This document shows positions 25,421 to 34,187 of a stretch of 64,000 nucleotides of DNA, piece after piece (within the stretch, counting starts at the first letter, position 1; every line of letters begins with the position of its first letter). The stretch comes from CAVVAY01 sp963746465. GTDB taxonomy: Bacteria > Actinomycetota > Actinomycetes > JACCUZ01. The position numbers and the translations under genes are program-made. The stretch covers positions 124,001 through 188,000 of the forward strand of contig CAVVAY010000013.1 of the NCBI GenBank assembly GCA_963746465.1. The letters run 5' to 3'. The notes beneath the pieces were generated by a model. It saw only the letters and a list, made by a program, of their open reading frames with translations, did no database searches and had not been told where the DNA came from.

Positions 25421-27387
25421 GTGCCCGAGCTGCACCACCGGTCGGGCAGCCGCCTCGTTGCCGCGCTGCTCAGCCTGGTCGCCCTGACCGCCACCCTGAC
25501 CGCGACGGCCGCACCGGCCGAGGCGCGCCGGATCAAGACGCCCCGGGCCGCCTACGCGCAGGCCATCGAGCCGCTGGCGGGCTACCAGCCGCAGACCACC
25601 TGCTCGCCCGTCGCCAAGCCGGGCGTCGCGAACTTCGCGGCCCGGCTGCTCGCGGCGTACCCGACCACGCGCAGCCTGGGCATCGTCCGCAGCTGCTCGG
25701 TCGGCGGCCGCTCGGAGCACAAGGAGGGCCGCGCCTTCGACTGGGGCGTCAGCGCCAAGACCCCCGCCGGCCGCGCGAAGGCCGCCCGCTTCCTGACCTG
25801 GTTGCTGAAGAAGGACAGGTACGGCAACGAGTACGCGATGGCCCGCCGGCTCGGCATCCAGTACGTGATCTGGAACCGCAAGATCTGGGGCGCCTACAAC
25901 GCGTCCAGCGGCTGGCGGAAGTACACCGGCGCGAACCCGCACACCGACCACGTGCACATCTCCTTCACCTGGGCCGGTGCCCGGGCCAAGACGTCGTTCT
26001 GGACCGGCAAGGTCGGCAACGTCGGCGCGGCACCCACCCCGACGCTGCCGCCGCCCGGGCCGGTCCCGACGCCGACACCGGGCACCACCGTCCCCCCGCG
26101 GCCGCAGCCGGTGCCCGCGGCCGTGCTGGCCGCCGGCCCCGAGCTCACCGACGAGATCGTCACGGTGACGGCCGCCGGAGAGGGCGCCCTCACCACGGGA
26201 TCGCTGACCGCCGGCCAGGCCTACCTGGTGGAGGCCTCGGGCACCTACCGGTGGGGCACCCGCTCCGGTCAGGTCGCCGACGCGGAGTGCTCGCGAGCCA
26301 ACGGGGACACCATCTGGCGTCGCCAGCGCTCGGTGCACCCGTGGCAGCCGGCCGAGGACCACCTGGACCTCTACGTCGACGGCGTCGACCTGCAGGGCGA
26401 GCCGGACGTGGACGCCGGCGACTCCTGCGACACCCGGACGCACACGTACCGCTGGACCTACGTCCCGACGCGCACCGGCCGGGTGTCGCTGGCCATGTGG
26501 GACCCGACCACGCTCGCCGACAACTCCGGCGCGCTGGCCGTCCGGCTGATCGCGCTCGTCCCCCGCGAGCAGATGACCTGGCAGCTGCCGGCCTCCGGCG
26601 CGGCCGGCGTCACCAGCCCCGGCGCCCTCGAGCGCGGCGGGACGCTACCTGGTGACGGTGTCGGGCACGGTCGAGGCGGGCGGCGGTGTCGTCTCGGACG
26701 CCGAGTGCTCGACGAGCGCGACCGACCCGGTCTGGCGACGGGACCGTTCGGTGCTGCCGGAGGACCCGGCCGCCGACCACCTCGACGTGCTGGTCGACCA
26801 CGACGACGTGACCTTCACGCCGGTCGCGGACCCCGACGGTGACGGCTGCGACGCGGAGACGCACACCTACCGGCTGACCCTGCGGCCGGGCTCGACCTCC
26901 GCGGTCAACCTGCGGATCGACGACCCGGTGGCCGGCGACGACACCGGTGCGCTGACCGTGGACGTCCTGCGGGTGCGCCCGGTGGTCGACACCGAGACCG
27001 TCGCGGTCGACACCAGCAAGCCGGCGGTCACCACCACCCGGAACTACCTCGCCGGCCAGACGCTTGCGACTGACCGCGACGGGGACCTGGACGTACGCCG
27101 CCGGGGTGACCGCCGACGCCGAGTGCTCGGCGACCACGGCCGACCCGACCTGGCGCAACATCCGCTCGACCATGCTGGTCGACGGGCGCTACCTGGGGGA
27201 CGTCACCGTCGACGGCTCGCTGCCCGACTGGACACCGTCCGGGGCCGGGCGGTGCGACACCGCGACGCACACCTACTCCCTGACCTACACCCCGCGGGAG
27301 ACCGGGCCGATCACCCTCGGCGTCGCGGACCTGGACCTGGCCGACAACCTCGGCACTGTCTCGGTGACGATCGGCCCGGCAGGATGA
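25421..27387 (+). pseudogene. Secreted M15-like (ARB_07466-type) protein with three C-terminal repeats, interrupted by two +1 frameshifts
   Basis: GTG 25421 follows CGGAG. Residues 1-36 are a signal peptide ending in A-P-A-E-A. The catalytic-like domain (about 40-200) has H100 and D107 in SEHKEGRAFDWGVS and the closing HTDHVHISF, the zinc pattern of M15/LAS peptidases. A Pro/Thr linker (about 205-240) leads to three related repeats of about 120 residues, each with ADAECS or SDAECS, a W-R/RS block and a late C-D-x-x-T-H-T-Y. The frame changes by +1 near 26640-26646 and again near 27061-27066, both at the same point of repeats 2 and 3. Without correction translation ends at 26842 after an out-of-frame tail. 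The corrected product would be about 654 residues. Confidence 0.7.
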
Positions 27388-28199
27388 CGGGCGTGACCCA
27401 CGACCGGAAGCGCGCGCGAGCCGGCCTGCCGGCCCTCGCGCTGCTCGGCGCGACGCTGCTGCTGGTCGGCTGCTCATCGGAGCCGACCCGCACCACCGGC
27501 AACGACCGCCTGACCGAAGGGCTGCCGGCCGCCGGGGCGAGCAGCGAGCCGGGCTCGACCGGCTCGGCGACCGAGGAGCCGTTCGGCGAGGACGGTCCCG
27601 GGCCTCGGACACCCCGGACCCGGCGCTGTCCGGCCAGCCGACGCCCACGTTGCCGCCCGGCGACCCCGGCACCGGCAGTGCCGACCACGACCCGGACGGG
27701 CCGGACGACAGCTCGCACACCGGCAAGGCGCCCGCGGTGCCGCGGGACGCCATGCTCGACGTCACCAGCGTGGCAGCGGTCGCCGGCGGCGACTGGACCG
27801 TCTCGGCGGCGCCGGGCGACTGGTGCGCCGGCCCACGGATGCCCGGGAGCAGTGCCGCCCGCCACCAGCTGCTCCAGTCGCCGGACGGCCGGCTGGTGCA
27901 GTCGGTGGCGGCCTACCGGCGACTCCGCAGCAGCCGTGCGCGCGGTGTCCGCGACGGCCGACCGACTGGTCGGCTGCGGGTTCACCCGCGACCGTGATCC
28001 GCGGCTGGGCGAGGCGTCCGAGCTGCTGACCGGATCGGGTGTCGACGGGACCCAGCAGGTCGTCCTGGTGCTGGCCTCGGAGGGCGTCGGCCTGGTGCTG
28101 GCCGCCTCGGGCTCCGCAGCACAGCCGGGCACCTGGGACGCGCTGTCGGACCTGGCCCTCGGCTCGTCCTGCGCCGCGGCCGCTGCCGGCTGCCACTGA
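27384..28199 (+). pseudogene. Putative lipoprotein interrupted by two compensating frameshifts
   Basis: ATG 27384 overlaps the TGA of the preceding gene (ATGA), which implies coupling. The product starts with a signal and lipobox (ALALLGATLLLVGCSSEP). Near 27597-27606 the natural frame moves by one base missing (GDPGTGSADHDPDGPDD and DVTSVAAVAGGDWTVSAAPG read coherently only in the second frame). Near 27916-27925 it returns to the first frame and ends coherently (VSATADRLVGCGFTRDRDPR ... DLALGSSCAAAAAGCH). In the uncorrected frame the middle third is an implausible Arg/Pro/Thr stretch. Family not recognised; four Cys in the mature part suggest disulfides. Either a decaying gene or base-call errors. 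Confidence 0.6.
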
Positions 28200-28214
28200 G
28201 CCGCACGCCCGGGC

Positions 28215-28604
28215 TCAGGAGGGCAGCAGCAGTGCGGTGCCGGCCTGGACCTGGGCGGTCTGCAGGCCGTTGAGGTCGAGGATGAGCGCCACGGTGTCGC
28301 GCGGGTCGGTGCCCGGCGCGACCCGTTCGGCGATCTGCCACAGGGTCTCCCCCGGCGCGACGGTGACCCGCTCGGCGGTGACCGGCGCCGCGTGGTCGGT
28401 CCCGGCCGTGGCGCGGACACCGCCGGACAGCAGGACCGCGGCCACGACGAGCACCAGCAGCGTCAGCCCGGTGACGAGCAGCCGGCCGCGCCGGGTGAGC
28501 CGGGTCGCCGACCGGGGCGTGGCGGTTGCGGCAGTCGCCGCCCGGGCCGGTCGCCGGGTGGTACGGCGACCGGCGTAGCCGGCGCTGACGGTCATCGTGC
28601 TCAT
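28215..28604 (-). CDS. LysM membrane protein divergent from lexA (ChiZ/Rv2719c- or YneA-like)
   Basis: 129 residues from ATG 28602-28604, with a perfect AGGAGG 6-8 nt upstream. Residues 1-40 are basic and cytoplasmic, 41-60 a single membrane helix, and 79-128 an extracellular LysM domain (VAPGETLWQIAERVAP ... ILDLNGLQTAQVQAGTALLLPS). In Mycobacterium Rv2719c (ChiZ), and in Bacillus YneA, a LysM protein divergent from or next to lexA is induced by DNA damage and blocks division. Three SOS boxes in the shared upstream region fit that role. Division inhibition here is inference from context. Confidence 0.85.
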   Translation of the reverse strand: MSTMTVSAGYAGRRTTRRPARAATAATATPRSATRLTRRGRLLVTGLTLLVLVVAAVLLSGGVRATAGTDHAAPVTAERVTVAPGETLWQIAERVAPGTDPRDTVALILDLNGLQTAQVQAGTALLLPS

Positions 28605-28640
28605 CGTGGCCTCCTGTGTTCGGTCCGGTCGGGCGCTCGG

Positions 28641-28656
28641 GCGAACACCTGTTCGA
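28641..28656. promoter_or_regulatory. SOS (LexA) box 1
   Basis: GCGAACACCTGTTCGA, whose 14-bp core CGAACACCTGTTCG is identical to the box upstream of recA at 53096-53109. It lies 37 bp upstream of the LysM gene start and abuts box 2. Confidence 0.88.
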
Positions 28657-28672
28657 TCGAACACCTGTACGA
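28657..28672. promoter_or_regulatory. SOS (LexA) box 2
   Basis: TCGAACACCTGTACGA, one base off the palindromic core (GTACGA instead of GTTCGA). It follows box 1 with no spacer, so two LexA dimers could bind side by side, 16 bp apart. Confidence 0.78.
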
Positions 28673-28709
28673 GTTGTACCCCATCGCGGGGACAAAATCC
28701 AGCGCAAGT

Positions 28710-28725
28710 TCGAACAGGTGTTTGA
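28710..28725. promoter_or_regulatory. SOS (LexA) box 3
   Basis: TCGAACAGGTGTTTGA, one base off the core on the right arm. It lies 79 bp upstream of the lexA start codon and 53 bp from the centre of box 2, so it is placed to autoregulate lexA. Confidence 0.8.
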
Positions 28726-28803
28726 AACACCCGTGCGAGATCGCTACGGTTCATCCCGGGAGACCGTCCCGGAAGGGTCGGACACAACGAGCTGGAGGCA
28801 CTG

Positions 28804-29586
28804 GTGGCGCGACGGGAATCGGGCGAGCAGGACGCCAAGGTCGGCACGGGCACCGCGCGGGGCAAGGCTGGAGCGGGAGGCACGGTGGCCGAGATCCCGG
28901 ACGGCCCGCCGGACGAGTCCGGCCTCACTCCCCGGCAGCGCCGGGTGCTCGAGGTGATCCGGTCCGCGGTCGAGCGCAAGGGCTACCCGCCGAGCATGCG
29001 CGAGATCGGCGAGGCGGTCGGCCTGACCAGCTCCTCCAGCGTCTCCCACCAGCTCGCCACGCTGGAGCGCAAGGGCTACCTGCGGCGCGACCCCAACCGG
29101 CCGCGCGCCATCGAGGTCCGCAGCCCCGATTCCGGACCGGTGGCTGCCCCGTCGTACGACGGGGGCGGAAGCGCGCACGACCTGGAGACCGGCAGCGGCG
29201 ACGCCCGCCCGGCCGCCGCCTACGTCCCCCTCGTCGGCCGGATCGCCGCCGGCGGGCCGATCCTCGCCGAGCAGGCAGTGGAGGACGTGTTCCCCCTTCC
29301 CCGGCAGGTGGTGGGCGAGGGCACCCTGTTCCTGCTCCAGGTGCAGGGCGACTCGATGGTCGACGCCGCCATCTGCGACGGCGACTGGGTGGTGGTGCGC
29401 CAGCAGCAGGTCGCGGAGCAGGGCGACATCGTGGCGGCCATGATCGACGGAGAGGCCACCGTCAAGACCTTCAAGCGGCGCGACGGCCACGTCTGGTTGA
29501 TGCCGCACAACCCTGCCTACGAGCCCATCCCGGGCGACGAGGCCACCGTGCTCGGCCGGGTCACCGCGGTGCTGCGCCGGGTCTGA
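28804..29586 (+). CDS. lexA: SOS repressor LexA
   Basis: 260 residues from GTG 28804 with GGAGG 7 nt upstream. An N-terminal winged helix (LTPRQRRVLEVIRSAVERKG, PPSMREIGEAVGLTSSSSVS) is followed by the S24 domain. Self-cleavage occurs between A149 and G150 in GRIAAGGP; the dyad is S184 in QGDSMVDAA and K221 in ATVKTFK. The first 40 residues are a disordered actinobacterial extension, and residues 107-138 form a long linker. RecA filaments stimulate cleavage and derepress SOS genes. Confidence 0.97.
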   Translation: MARRESGEQDAKVGTGTARGKAGAGGTVAEIPDGPPDESGLTPRQRRVLEVIRSAVERKGYPPSMREIGEAVGLTSSSSVSHQLATLERKGYLRRDPNRPRAIEVRSPDSGPVAAPSYDGGGSAHDLETGSGDARPAAAYVPLVGRIAAGGPILAEQAVEDVFPLPRQVVGEGTLFLLQVQGDSMVDAAICDGDWVVVRQQQVAEQGDIVAAMIDGEATVKTFKRRDGHVWLMPHNPAYEPIPGDEATVLGRVTAVLRRV

Positions 29587-29659
29587 CCCTGCGGTCAAGG
29601 GATGGTCAAGGACGGCGCGCGGGAATCAAGACCGGCCGCCCGGGACCCGATCTGGTCTT

Positions 29660-31756
29660 GTGGGCAACCTTCCTGCAGGGCTCACGGGGGGAACACCTGA
29701 CCTGGCGGGGTCGCAGCGAGCCGGCGTGCTCGCCGACCTCGCGTACCGCCATGTCGCCGCCGGGCTGCACGAGGGCGTAGCCGCGCTCGACGCCGCCGGC
29801 ACCCTGCTGGGCTGCAACGCCGCCTTCGCCGACCTGGTCGGCCCGCTCGACCGGCTCGACCTCGTGCTCGACGACCAGGGCCGCTCGCTGCCACCGGCGC
29901 GGCACCCCTGGGCCGAAGCGCTGGCCGCCGGCCGCCAGGTCCTCGGCAGCGTGGTCGGGCTGCCCGGTGCGGGCACCGGTGACGATCCGCGCTGGCTGCG
30001 GCTCAACGTCACCCCCGTGGCGGTCGCCGGCGAGACGGTCGCCGTGGTCACCGCCGTCGACGTCACTCCCGAGCGGCACGCGGCCGCTGCCCTGGAGGCC
30101 GCCGAGCACCGCTTCCGGCTGGCCGCCGAGCATGCACCGATCGGCATCGCGATCGTCTCGCTGGACGGCGAGCTGCTCGAGAGCAATGACGCGTTCTGCC
30201 GGCTGCTCGGCTACGGCCACGGCGAGCTGTCCGGGTTGACCTTCCAGGCCATCACGCACCCGGACGACCTCGCGCTGGACCTGGCCCACGTGGCCGACCT
30301 CCTGGCCGGCGGCGCCGAGACGTACAAGATCTACAAGCGCTACCTCACCCGCAGCGGTGAGCCGATGTGGGCGCAGCTGACGGTGGCGCTGGCCCGGGAC
30401 ACCTCCGGCGACCCGCTCTACTTCATCTCGATGATCGAGGACGTCACCGCCGAACGGGCCGCGCACGAGGCGCTCGCGCACCAGGCCTCGCACGACGAGC
30501 TGACCGGCCTGGTCAACCGCTCGACGCTGCTCGCCCGCACCGCCGAGGCCCTCGACCGGGCGGCCGTCAACGGTCGGCCGACCGCTCTGCTGTTCTGCGA
30601 CCTGGACCACTTCAAGCTGGTCAACGACAGCCGCGGCCACGAGGCCGGCGACGCCGTGCTGGTCGAGACCGCGGAGCGGCTCGTGGCCAGCATCCGGGAC
30701 GGCGACACGGCGGCCCGTCTGGGCGGCGACGAGTTCGTGGTGCTCTGCGAGGCTCTGCCGTCCCGCGGCCACGCCGAGCAGGTGGCGCAGCGGCTGATCG
30801 ACGAGATCACCAGGCCCATGCAACGGGCCCAGGACGTGACCATGACGGTGAGCGTCGGCATCGCGATCTCCGATCCGGGCATCACCGCTGCCGAGCTGCT
30901 GCGCAACGCCGACGCCGCGCTGTACCGGGCGAAGGAGAACGGCCGCGACCGGCACGCCTTGTTCGCACCCGAGCTCATCGAGCGGGCCACCCGGCGCCTC
31001 GGCCTGGAGCACGAGCTGCGCGAGGCGATGCGCACGCAGGCGTTGTTCCTCGACTACCAGCCGGTGTGCCGGCTCGGCGACGGCACCGTGGCGGCGTACG
31101 AGGCACTGGTCCGTTGGGACCACCCGGTGCGCGGCGTCCTCGCCCCGGACGCGTTCCTCCCGGTGGCCGAGTCCACCGACCTGGTTCTCGAGATCGACCG
31201 CTACGTGCTGCTGCGGGCCTGCGAGGACGCGATGGCTTGGGGCTCCGGGCCGGACGTGCCCAACGTCAGCGTGAACATCTCCGCCCGGCACGTCGGGCGC
31301 GGGCTGCTGCCCGGGCTGGTGGCCCGGGCCCTGAGCGGCAGCGGCCTCCCGCCGGAAAGGCTCACCCTCGAGCTCACCGAGACCGCGCTGCTCGGTGTCA
31401 CACCGACCGCGACGTCCGAGCTGGACACCCTGGTGCACCTGGGAGTCCGACTGGCGATCGACGACTTCGGCACCGGCTACTCGTCGTTGACCCACCTCGT
31501 CGACGTGCCGGCGAGCTACGTGAAGATCGACCGCTCGTTCGTGGCCCGGATGGGCAGCTCGGACGCCAGCACCGCGATCGTCGAGGCGGTGGTGTCACTC
31601 TGCCGCGCGCTGCACATCGACGTGGTCGCCGAGGGCATCGAGGACGAGGACCAGCGCCGGATGCTGTCCCGCCTGGGCTGCTCCTACGGTCAGGGCTACC
31701 TGCTCGGCCGGCCCGGCCGGATCGATCTCACCCCGCTGGAGCGGACCGGCGCCTGA
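29660..31756 (+). CDS. PAS-PAS-GGDEF-EAL cyclic-di-GMP enzyme
   Basis: 698 residues from GTG 29660. Two PAS domains come first (about 25-140 and 146-263). The diguanylate cyclase domain has an intact active site GGDEF at 355-359 and an inhibitory site RDGD at 346-349 (R-x-x-D five residues ahead). The phosphodiesterase domain begins with EAL at 481-483 and keeps the metal and catalytic residues: VSVNISARH, LELTETALL, IDDFGTGYSSL, VKIDRSF, AEGIED. Both activities are therefore possible, with the PAS domains choosing between them. No membrane helix is visible, so it is cytoplasmic. Confidence 0.93.
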   Translation: MGNLPAGLTGGTPDLAGSQRAGVLADLAYRHVAAGLHEGVAALDAAGTLLGCNAAFADLVGPLDRLDLVLDDQGRSLPPARHPWAEALAAGRQVLGSVVGLPGAGTGDDPRWLRLNVTPVAVAGETVAVVTAVDVTPERHAAAALEAAEHRFRLAAEHAPIGIAIVSLDGELLESNDAFCRLLGYGHGELSGLTFQAITHPDDLALDLAHVADLLAGGAETYKIYKRYLTRSGEPMWAQLTVALARDTSGDPLYFISMIEDVTAERAAHEALAHQASHDELTGLVNRSTLLARTAEALDRAAVNGRPTALLFCDLDHFKLVNDSRGHEAGDAVLVETAERLVASIRDGDTAARLGGDEFVVLCEALPSRGHAEQVAQRLIDEITRPMQRAQDVTMTVSVGIAISDPGITAAELLRNADAALYRAKENGRDRHALFAPELIERATRRLGLEHELREAMRTQALFLDYQPVCRLGDGTVAAYEALVRWDHPVRGVLAPDAFLPVAESTDLVLEIDRYVLLRACEDAMAWGSGPDVPNVSVNISARHVGRGLLPGLVARALSGSGLPPERLTLELTETALLGVTPTATSELDTLVHLGVRLAIDDFGTGYSSLTHLVDVPASYVKIDRSFVARMGSSDASTAIVEAVVSLCRALHIDVVAEGIEDEDQRRMLSRLGCSYGQGYLLGRPGRIDLTPLERTGA

Positions 31757-31777
31757 CGACCTGCCCGCAGGTCAGGC
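31751..31777. terminator. Candidate bidirectional terminator
   Basis: GCCTGAC at 31751-31757 pairs with GTCAGGC at 31771-31777 and an inner CCTG pairs with CAGG around CCCG. The hairpin spans the stop codons of the convergent GGDEF-EAL gene (TGA 31754-31756) and VOC gene (31772-31774). No U-tract is present. Confidence 0.4.
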
Positions 31778-32125
31778 GGGCTGCCACAGCTCGATCCGGT
31801 TGCCCTCGGGATCGGTGACCCAGCCGAACCGGCCGACACCCTCCATGTCCTGCGTCTCGGCGGCCACGTCCGCTCCCTTGGCCCGCAGCTGCCCGAGCAT
31901 CGCGTCCAGGTCGCGGACCCGGAAGTTGAGCATGGCCTGCTGGGTGCCGGACCCGAAGTAGTCGGTGTCGGACTCGAACGCCGCGAACACCGTCGGCCCC
32001 GCTTCCTGGAGCCACAGGCCGTTCTCGTCGGCGTCCAGGCCGAGGGAGTCGCGGTACCACGCGCCCATGGCCACCGGGTCGGCCGCTCGCAGGAAGTGGC
32101 CACCGATTCCCAGCACTCGTTCCAT
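31772..32125 (-). CDS. VOC (glyoxalase-like) family protein
   Basis: 117 residues with one VOC module pair: FLRAADPVAMGAWYRDSLGLD at the start, TQQAMLNFRVRDLDAMLGQL in the middle and GWVTDPEGNRIELWQPA at the end, where the final E is a usual metal ligand. It resembles small bleomycin/glyoxalase-type binding proteins. Substrate unknown. It runs in the same direction as the DNA ligase upstream (30 bp away). Confidence 0.85.
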   Translation of the reverse strand: MERVLGIGGHFLRAADPVAMGAWYRDSLGLDADENGLWLQEAGPTVFAAFESDTDYFGSGTQQAMLNFRVRDLDAMLGQLRAKGADVAAETQDMEGVGRFGWVTDPEGNRIELWQPA

Positions 32126-32155
32126 GTCGCCATCCTGCCAGGGCTGGTCGGCCGA

Positions 32156-33151
32156 TCAGCTCTCCCGGCGGACGTCCTCCGGAGCCTTGTCCGGGCGCAG
32201 CCCGCGCCACGCCGGGTGCCGCATCCGACCGTCTCGGGTCCATTCCGAGAACCGCACCTCGCCGACCAGCTGCGGGCTGACCCAGTGCGCATCCTTGGCG
32301 TGCGCGCGAGGTACCTCGTCGGCGAACGGAGAGGACTTCCGCTCCGCGGCCCGCAGCCGCCGGCCGAGGTCGGCCAGCATCGACTCGGTGAACCCGGTGC
32401 CGACGTGCCCGGCGTAGACCAGCCGCCCCTCGTCGTCGGGTACGCCGAGCAGCAGCGAGCCGATGCCGCCCTCCCGCCGGCCGGCCCCGGGCGACCAGCC
32501 GCCGACCACGACCTCCTGCATGCGCTGGTGCTTGACCTTGATCCAGTGCGGCGAGCGCCGGCCCGGCAGGTACGTCGAGTCGTGCGCCTTGGCGAGGACA
32601 CCCTCCAGACCTTGCGCCCGGGAGGCCTCCAGCGCGTCCGCGGCGTGCCCGTCGAAGGCGGGCGGGACCGCCCACCGGTCCCCCGCCAGGTCCAGGCTCT
32701 CGAGCGCCGCGCGGCGCTCGTCGTAGCTGCGGCCCAGCAGGGAGGTGCCGTCCAGGTGCAGCAGGTCGAAGACCAGGAGGCTGACGGGTACCCGGTCCAC
32801 CAGCGCCCGGCCGGGTGCGCGGACGTGCATCCGGGCCTGCAGCTCGCCGAAGCTGGGCCGGCCGGCCTCGTCGAAGGCCACCACCTCCCCGTCCAGGACG
32901 ACCCGGTGGCCCGTCAACGCCGCGGAGAGCCCGGCCAGCTCGGGGTAGGTGGCTGAGACCTCCCGGTCGTTGCGGGTCATCAGCCGCAGGGCGCCGCCGT
33001 CCAGGTAGACGACCGCCCGGATGCCGTCCCACTTCATCTCGAAGGCCCAGTGGTGCTCCTGCCCCGGCGGGGGCAGCTCGCCCGGACTGGCCAGCATCGG
33101 GCGTACCAGCGGCAGCGGGTCGGGACGGGACACGGACCATTCGTACCGCAC
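32156..33151 (-). CDS. ATP-dependent DNA ligase, NHEJ (LigD-ligase/LigC) type
   Basis: 331 residues, matching an adenylation domain plus OB-fold. Motif I is FEMKWDGIRAV with the AMP-binding Lys; motif III is LLVFDLLHLDG; motif IV is EGVLAKAHDS; motif V is HWIKVKHQ, followed by an OB-fold with GIGSLLLGVPDDEGRLVYAGHVGTGF. The protein closely resembles the ligase part of LigD or stand-alone LigC, which seal breaks in non-homologous end joining. No polymerase, nuclease or Ku gene is seen in the window. The GTG start is tentative, with no clear ribosome site. Confidence 0.9.
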   Translation of the reverse strand: MRYEWSVSRPDPLPLVRPMLASPGELPPPGQEHHWAFEMKWDGIRAVVYLDGGALRLMTRNDREVSATYPELAGLSAALTGHRVVLDGEVVAFDEAGRPSFGELQARMHVRAPGRALVDRVPVSLLVFDLLHLDGTSLLGRSYDERRAALESLDLAGDRWAVPPAFDGHAADALEASRAQGLEGVLAKAHDSTYLPGRRSPHWIKVKHQRMQEVVVGGWSPGAGRREGGIGSLLLGVPDDEGRLVYAGHVGTGFTESMLADLGRRLRAAERKSSPFADEVPRAHAKDAHWVSPQLVGEVRFSEWTRDGRMRHPAWRGLRPDKAPEDVRRES

Positions 33152-33229
33152 CGGCCGGTTCGAGTCCGGGCCGGTGACTGTGCTTCACTCGTTCCGTCCG
33201 ACCGTCCCCTGCACCGGAGTGTTCCCCTC

Positions 33230-34114
33230 TTGCCTACCGGCCGGCACCGCAGAACCCTGCCCTGGCAGGTGCGTCTGCAGCGCTGGGGGGCCCTGCCCGC
33301 CGCGGTGCTCGCGGCGACGGCGGTGGTCCCGGTCGCGGCCGCTCTCGAGCCGGCCGACGGACTCAGCGCTCCCCTGTCCGCCGCCTTCCAGCCGGCCGGT
33401 CGGACCTCCGAGCGGGTCCAGGCCCGCACCGTGTCACGCGACGTGGTGCGTCCCGAGCCGCCCGCTCCGCGGATGGCCGACGTCGTCGCCCTGGAGCTGC
33501 CCGGCGAGAACACCCCGCTGGACCTCTCGCCGCGATGGGCGAGCGACGACCTCAAGGTCTGGAGCGACTCCGACGAGGGAAGTCGCCGGCTCACGGTTCT
33601 CGACGACGGCGACAAGGTCCAGGTGACGGGGGTCGTCCACGGCGACTGGGCGCAGATCTCCTACCGCCAGCAGCTGGCTTGGGTGAACAAGAAGTACCTG
33701 ACCCGCAGCAAGCCGACCAGCGGCACCGCTGCTGCCGTCGGCAGCCCGTCGGCGCGGGTCTCCGGTTCGCCCTGCTCGGACGGCTCGGCCGTCGAGAGCG
33801 GGCTGCAGACCAATACGATCAAGGTCTACCGCTCGGTGTGCGCCGCGTTCCCGGCGGTCAGCTCGTGGGGCGGACGCTCGGGCTCCGGTGACCACGGCGC
33901 CGGTCTGGCCCTGGACATCATGTGCAGCGGCTCGCTCGGCGACGCGATCGCGGCCTACGTGCGCGCCCACGCCGGCGAGCTGGGTGTCAGCGAGGTCATC
34001 TGGTCGCAGCGCATCTGGACGGTGCAGCGCAGCAGCGAGGGGTGGCGACCGATGTCCGACCGCGGCTCGACGACTGCCAACCACTACGACCACGTGCACG
34101 TCTCGGTCTACTAG
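33230..34114 (+). CDS. Secreted SH3 + M15-like (ARB_07466-type) protein
   Basis: 294 residues if started at TTG 33230, with GGAG at 33216-33219; a GTG at 33266 is an alternative that keeps the same signal peptide (ALPAAVLAATAVVPVAAA). A bacterial SH3-like segment follows (about LKVWSDSDEGSRRLTVLDDG to VNKKYL). The C-terminal domain has SGSGDHGAGLALDIM with H and D, and HYDHVHVSVY at the very end, the zinc pattern seen in the gene at 25421. Probably a cell-wall-directed enzyme outside the membrane. It is followed by a strong hairpin terminator. Confidence 0.8.
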   Translation: MPTGRHRRTLPWQVRLQRWGALPAAVLAATAVVPVAAALEPADGLSAPLSAAFQPAGRTSERVQARTVSRDVVRPEPPAPRMADVVALELPGENTPLDLSPRWASDDLKVWSDSDEGSRRLTVLDDGDKVQVTGVVHGDWAQISYRQQLAWVNKKYLTRSKPTSGTAAAVGSPSARVSGSPCSDGSAVESGLQTNTIKVYRSVCAAFPAVSSWGGRSGSGDHGAGLALDIMCSGSLGDAIAAYVRAHAGELGVSEVIWSQRIWTVQRSSEGWRPMSDRGSTTANHYDHVHVSVY

Positions 34115-34124
34115 GTCCGGACAG

Positions 34125-34163
34125 CAGAACGGCCCCCGGCGGACTCTGCCGGGGGCCGTTCTG
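34125..34163 (+). terminator. Strong bidirectional hairpin terminator
   Basis: A perfect 16-bp stem (CAGAACGGCCCCCGGC at 34125-34140 with its complement at 34148-34163) around a 7-nt loop. It starts 11 bp after the stop of the secreted M15-like gene and ends 25 bp before the stop of the convergent nuclease gene, so it can end both transcripts. The 3' side reads GTTCTG with only short T runs. Confidence 0.85.
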
Positions 34164-34187
34164 GTGCTGCGTCGGGTCAGCGCCCGA

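Noticed and set aside
29606..31495. Long antisense frame over the GGDEF-EAL gene
   Set aside because: The sense strand contains intact GGDEF and EAL motifs; the antisense product has no recognisable domain.
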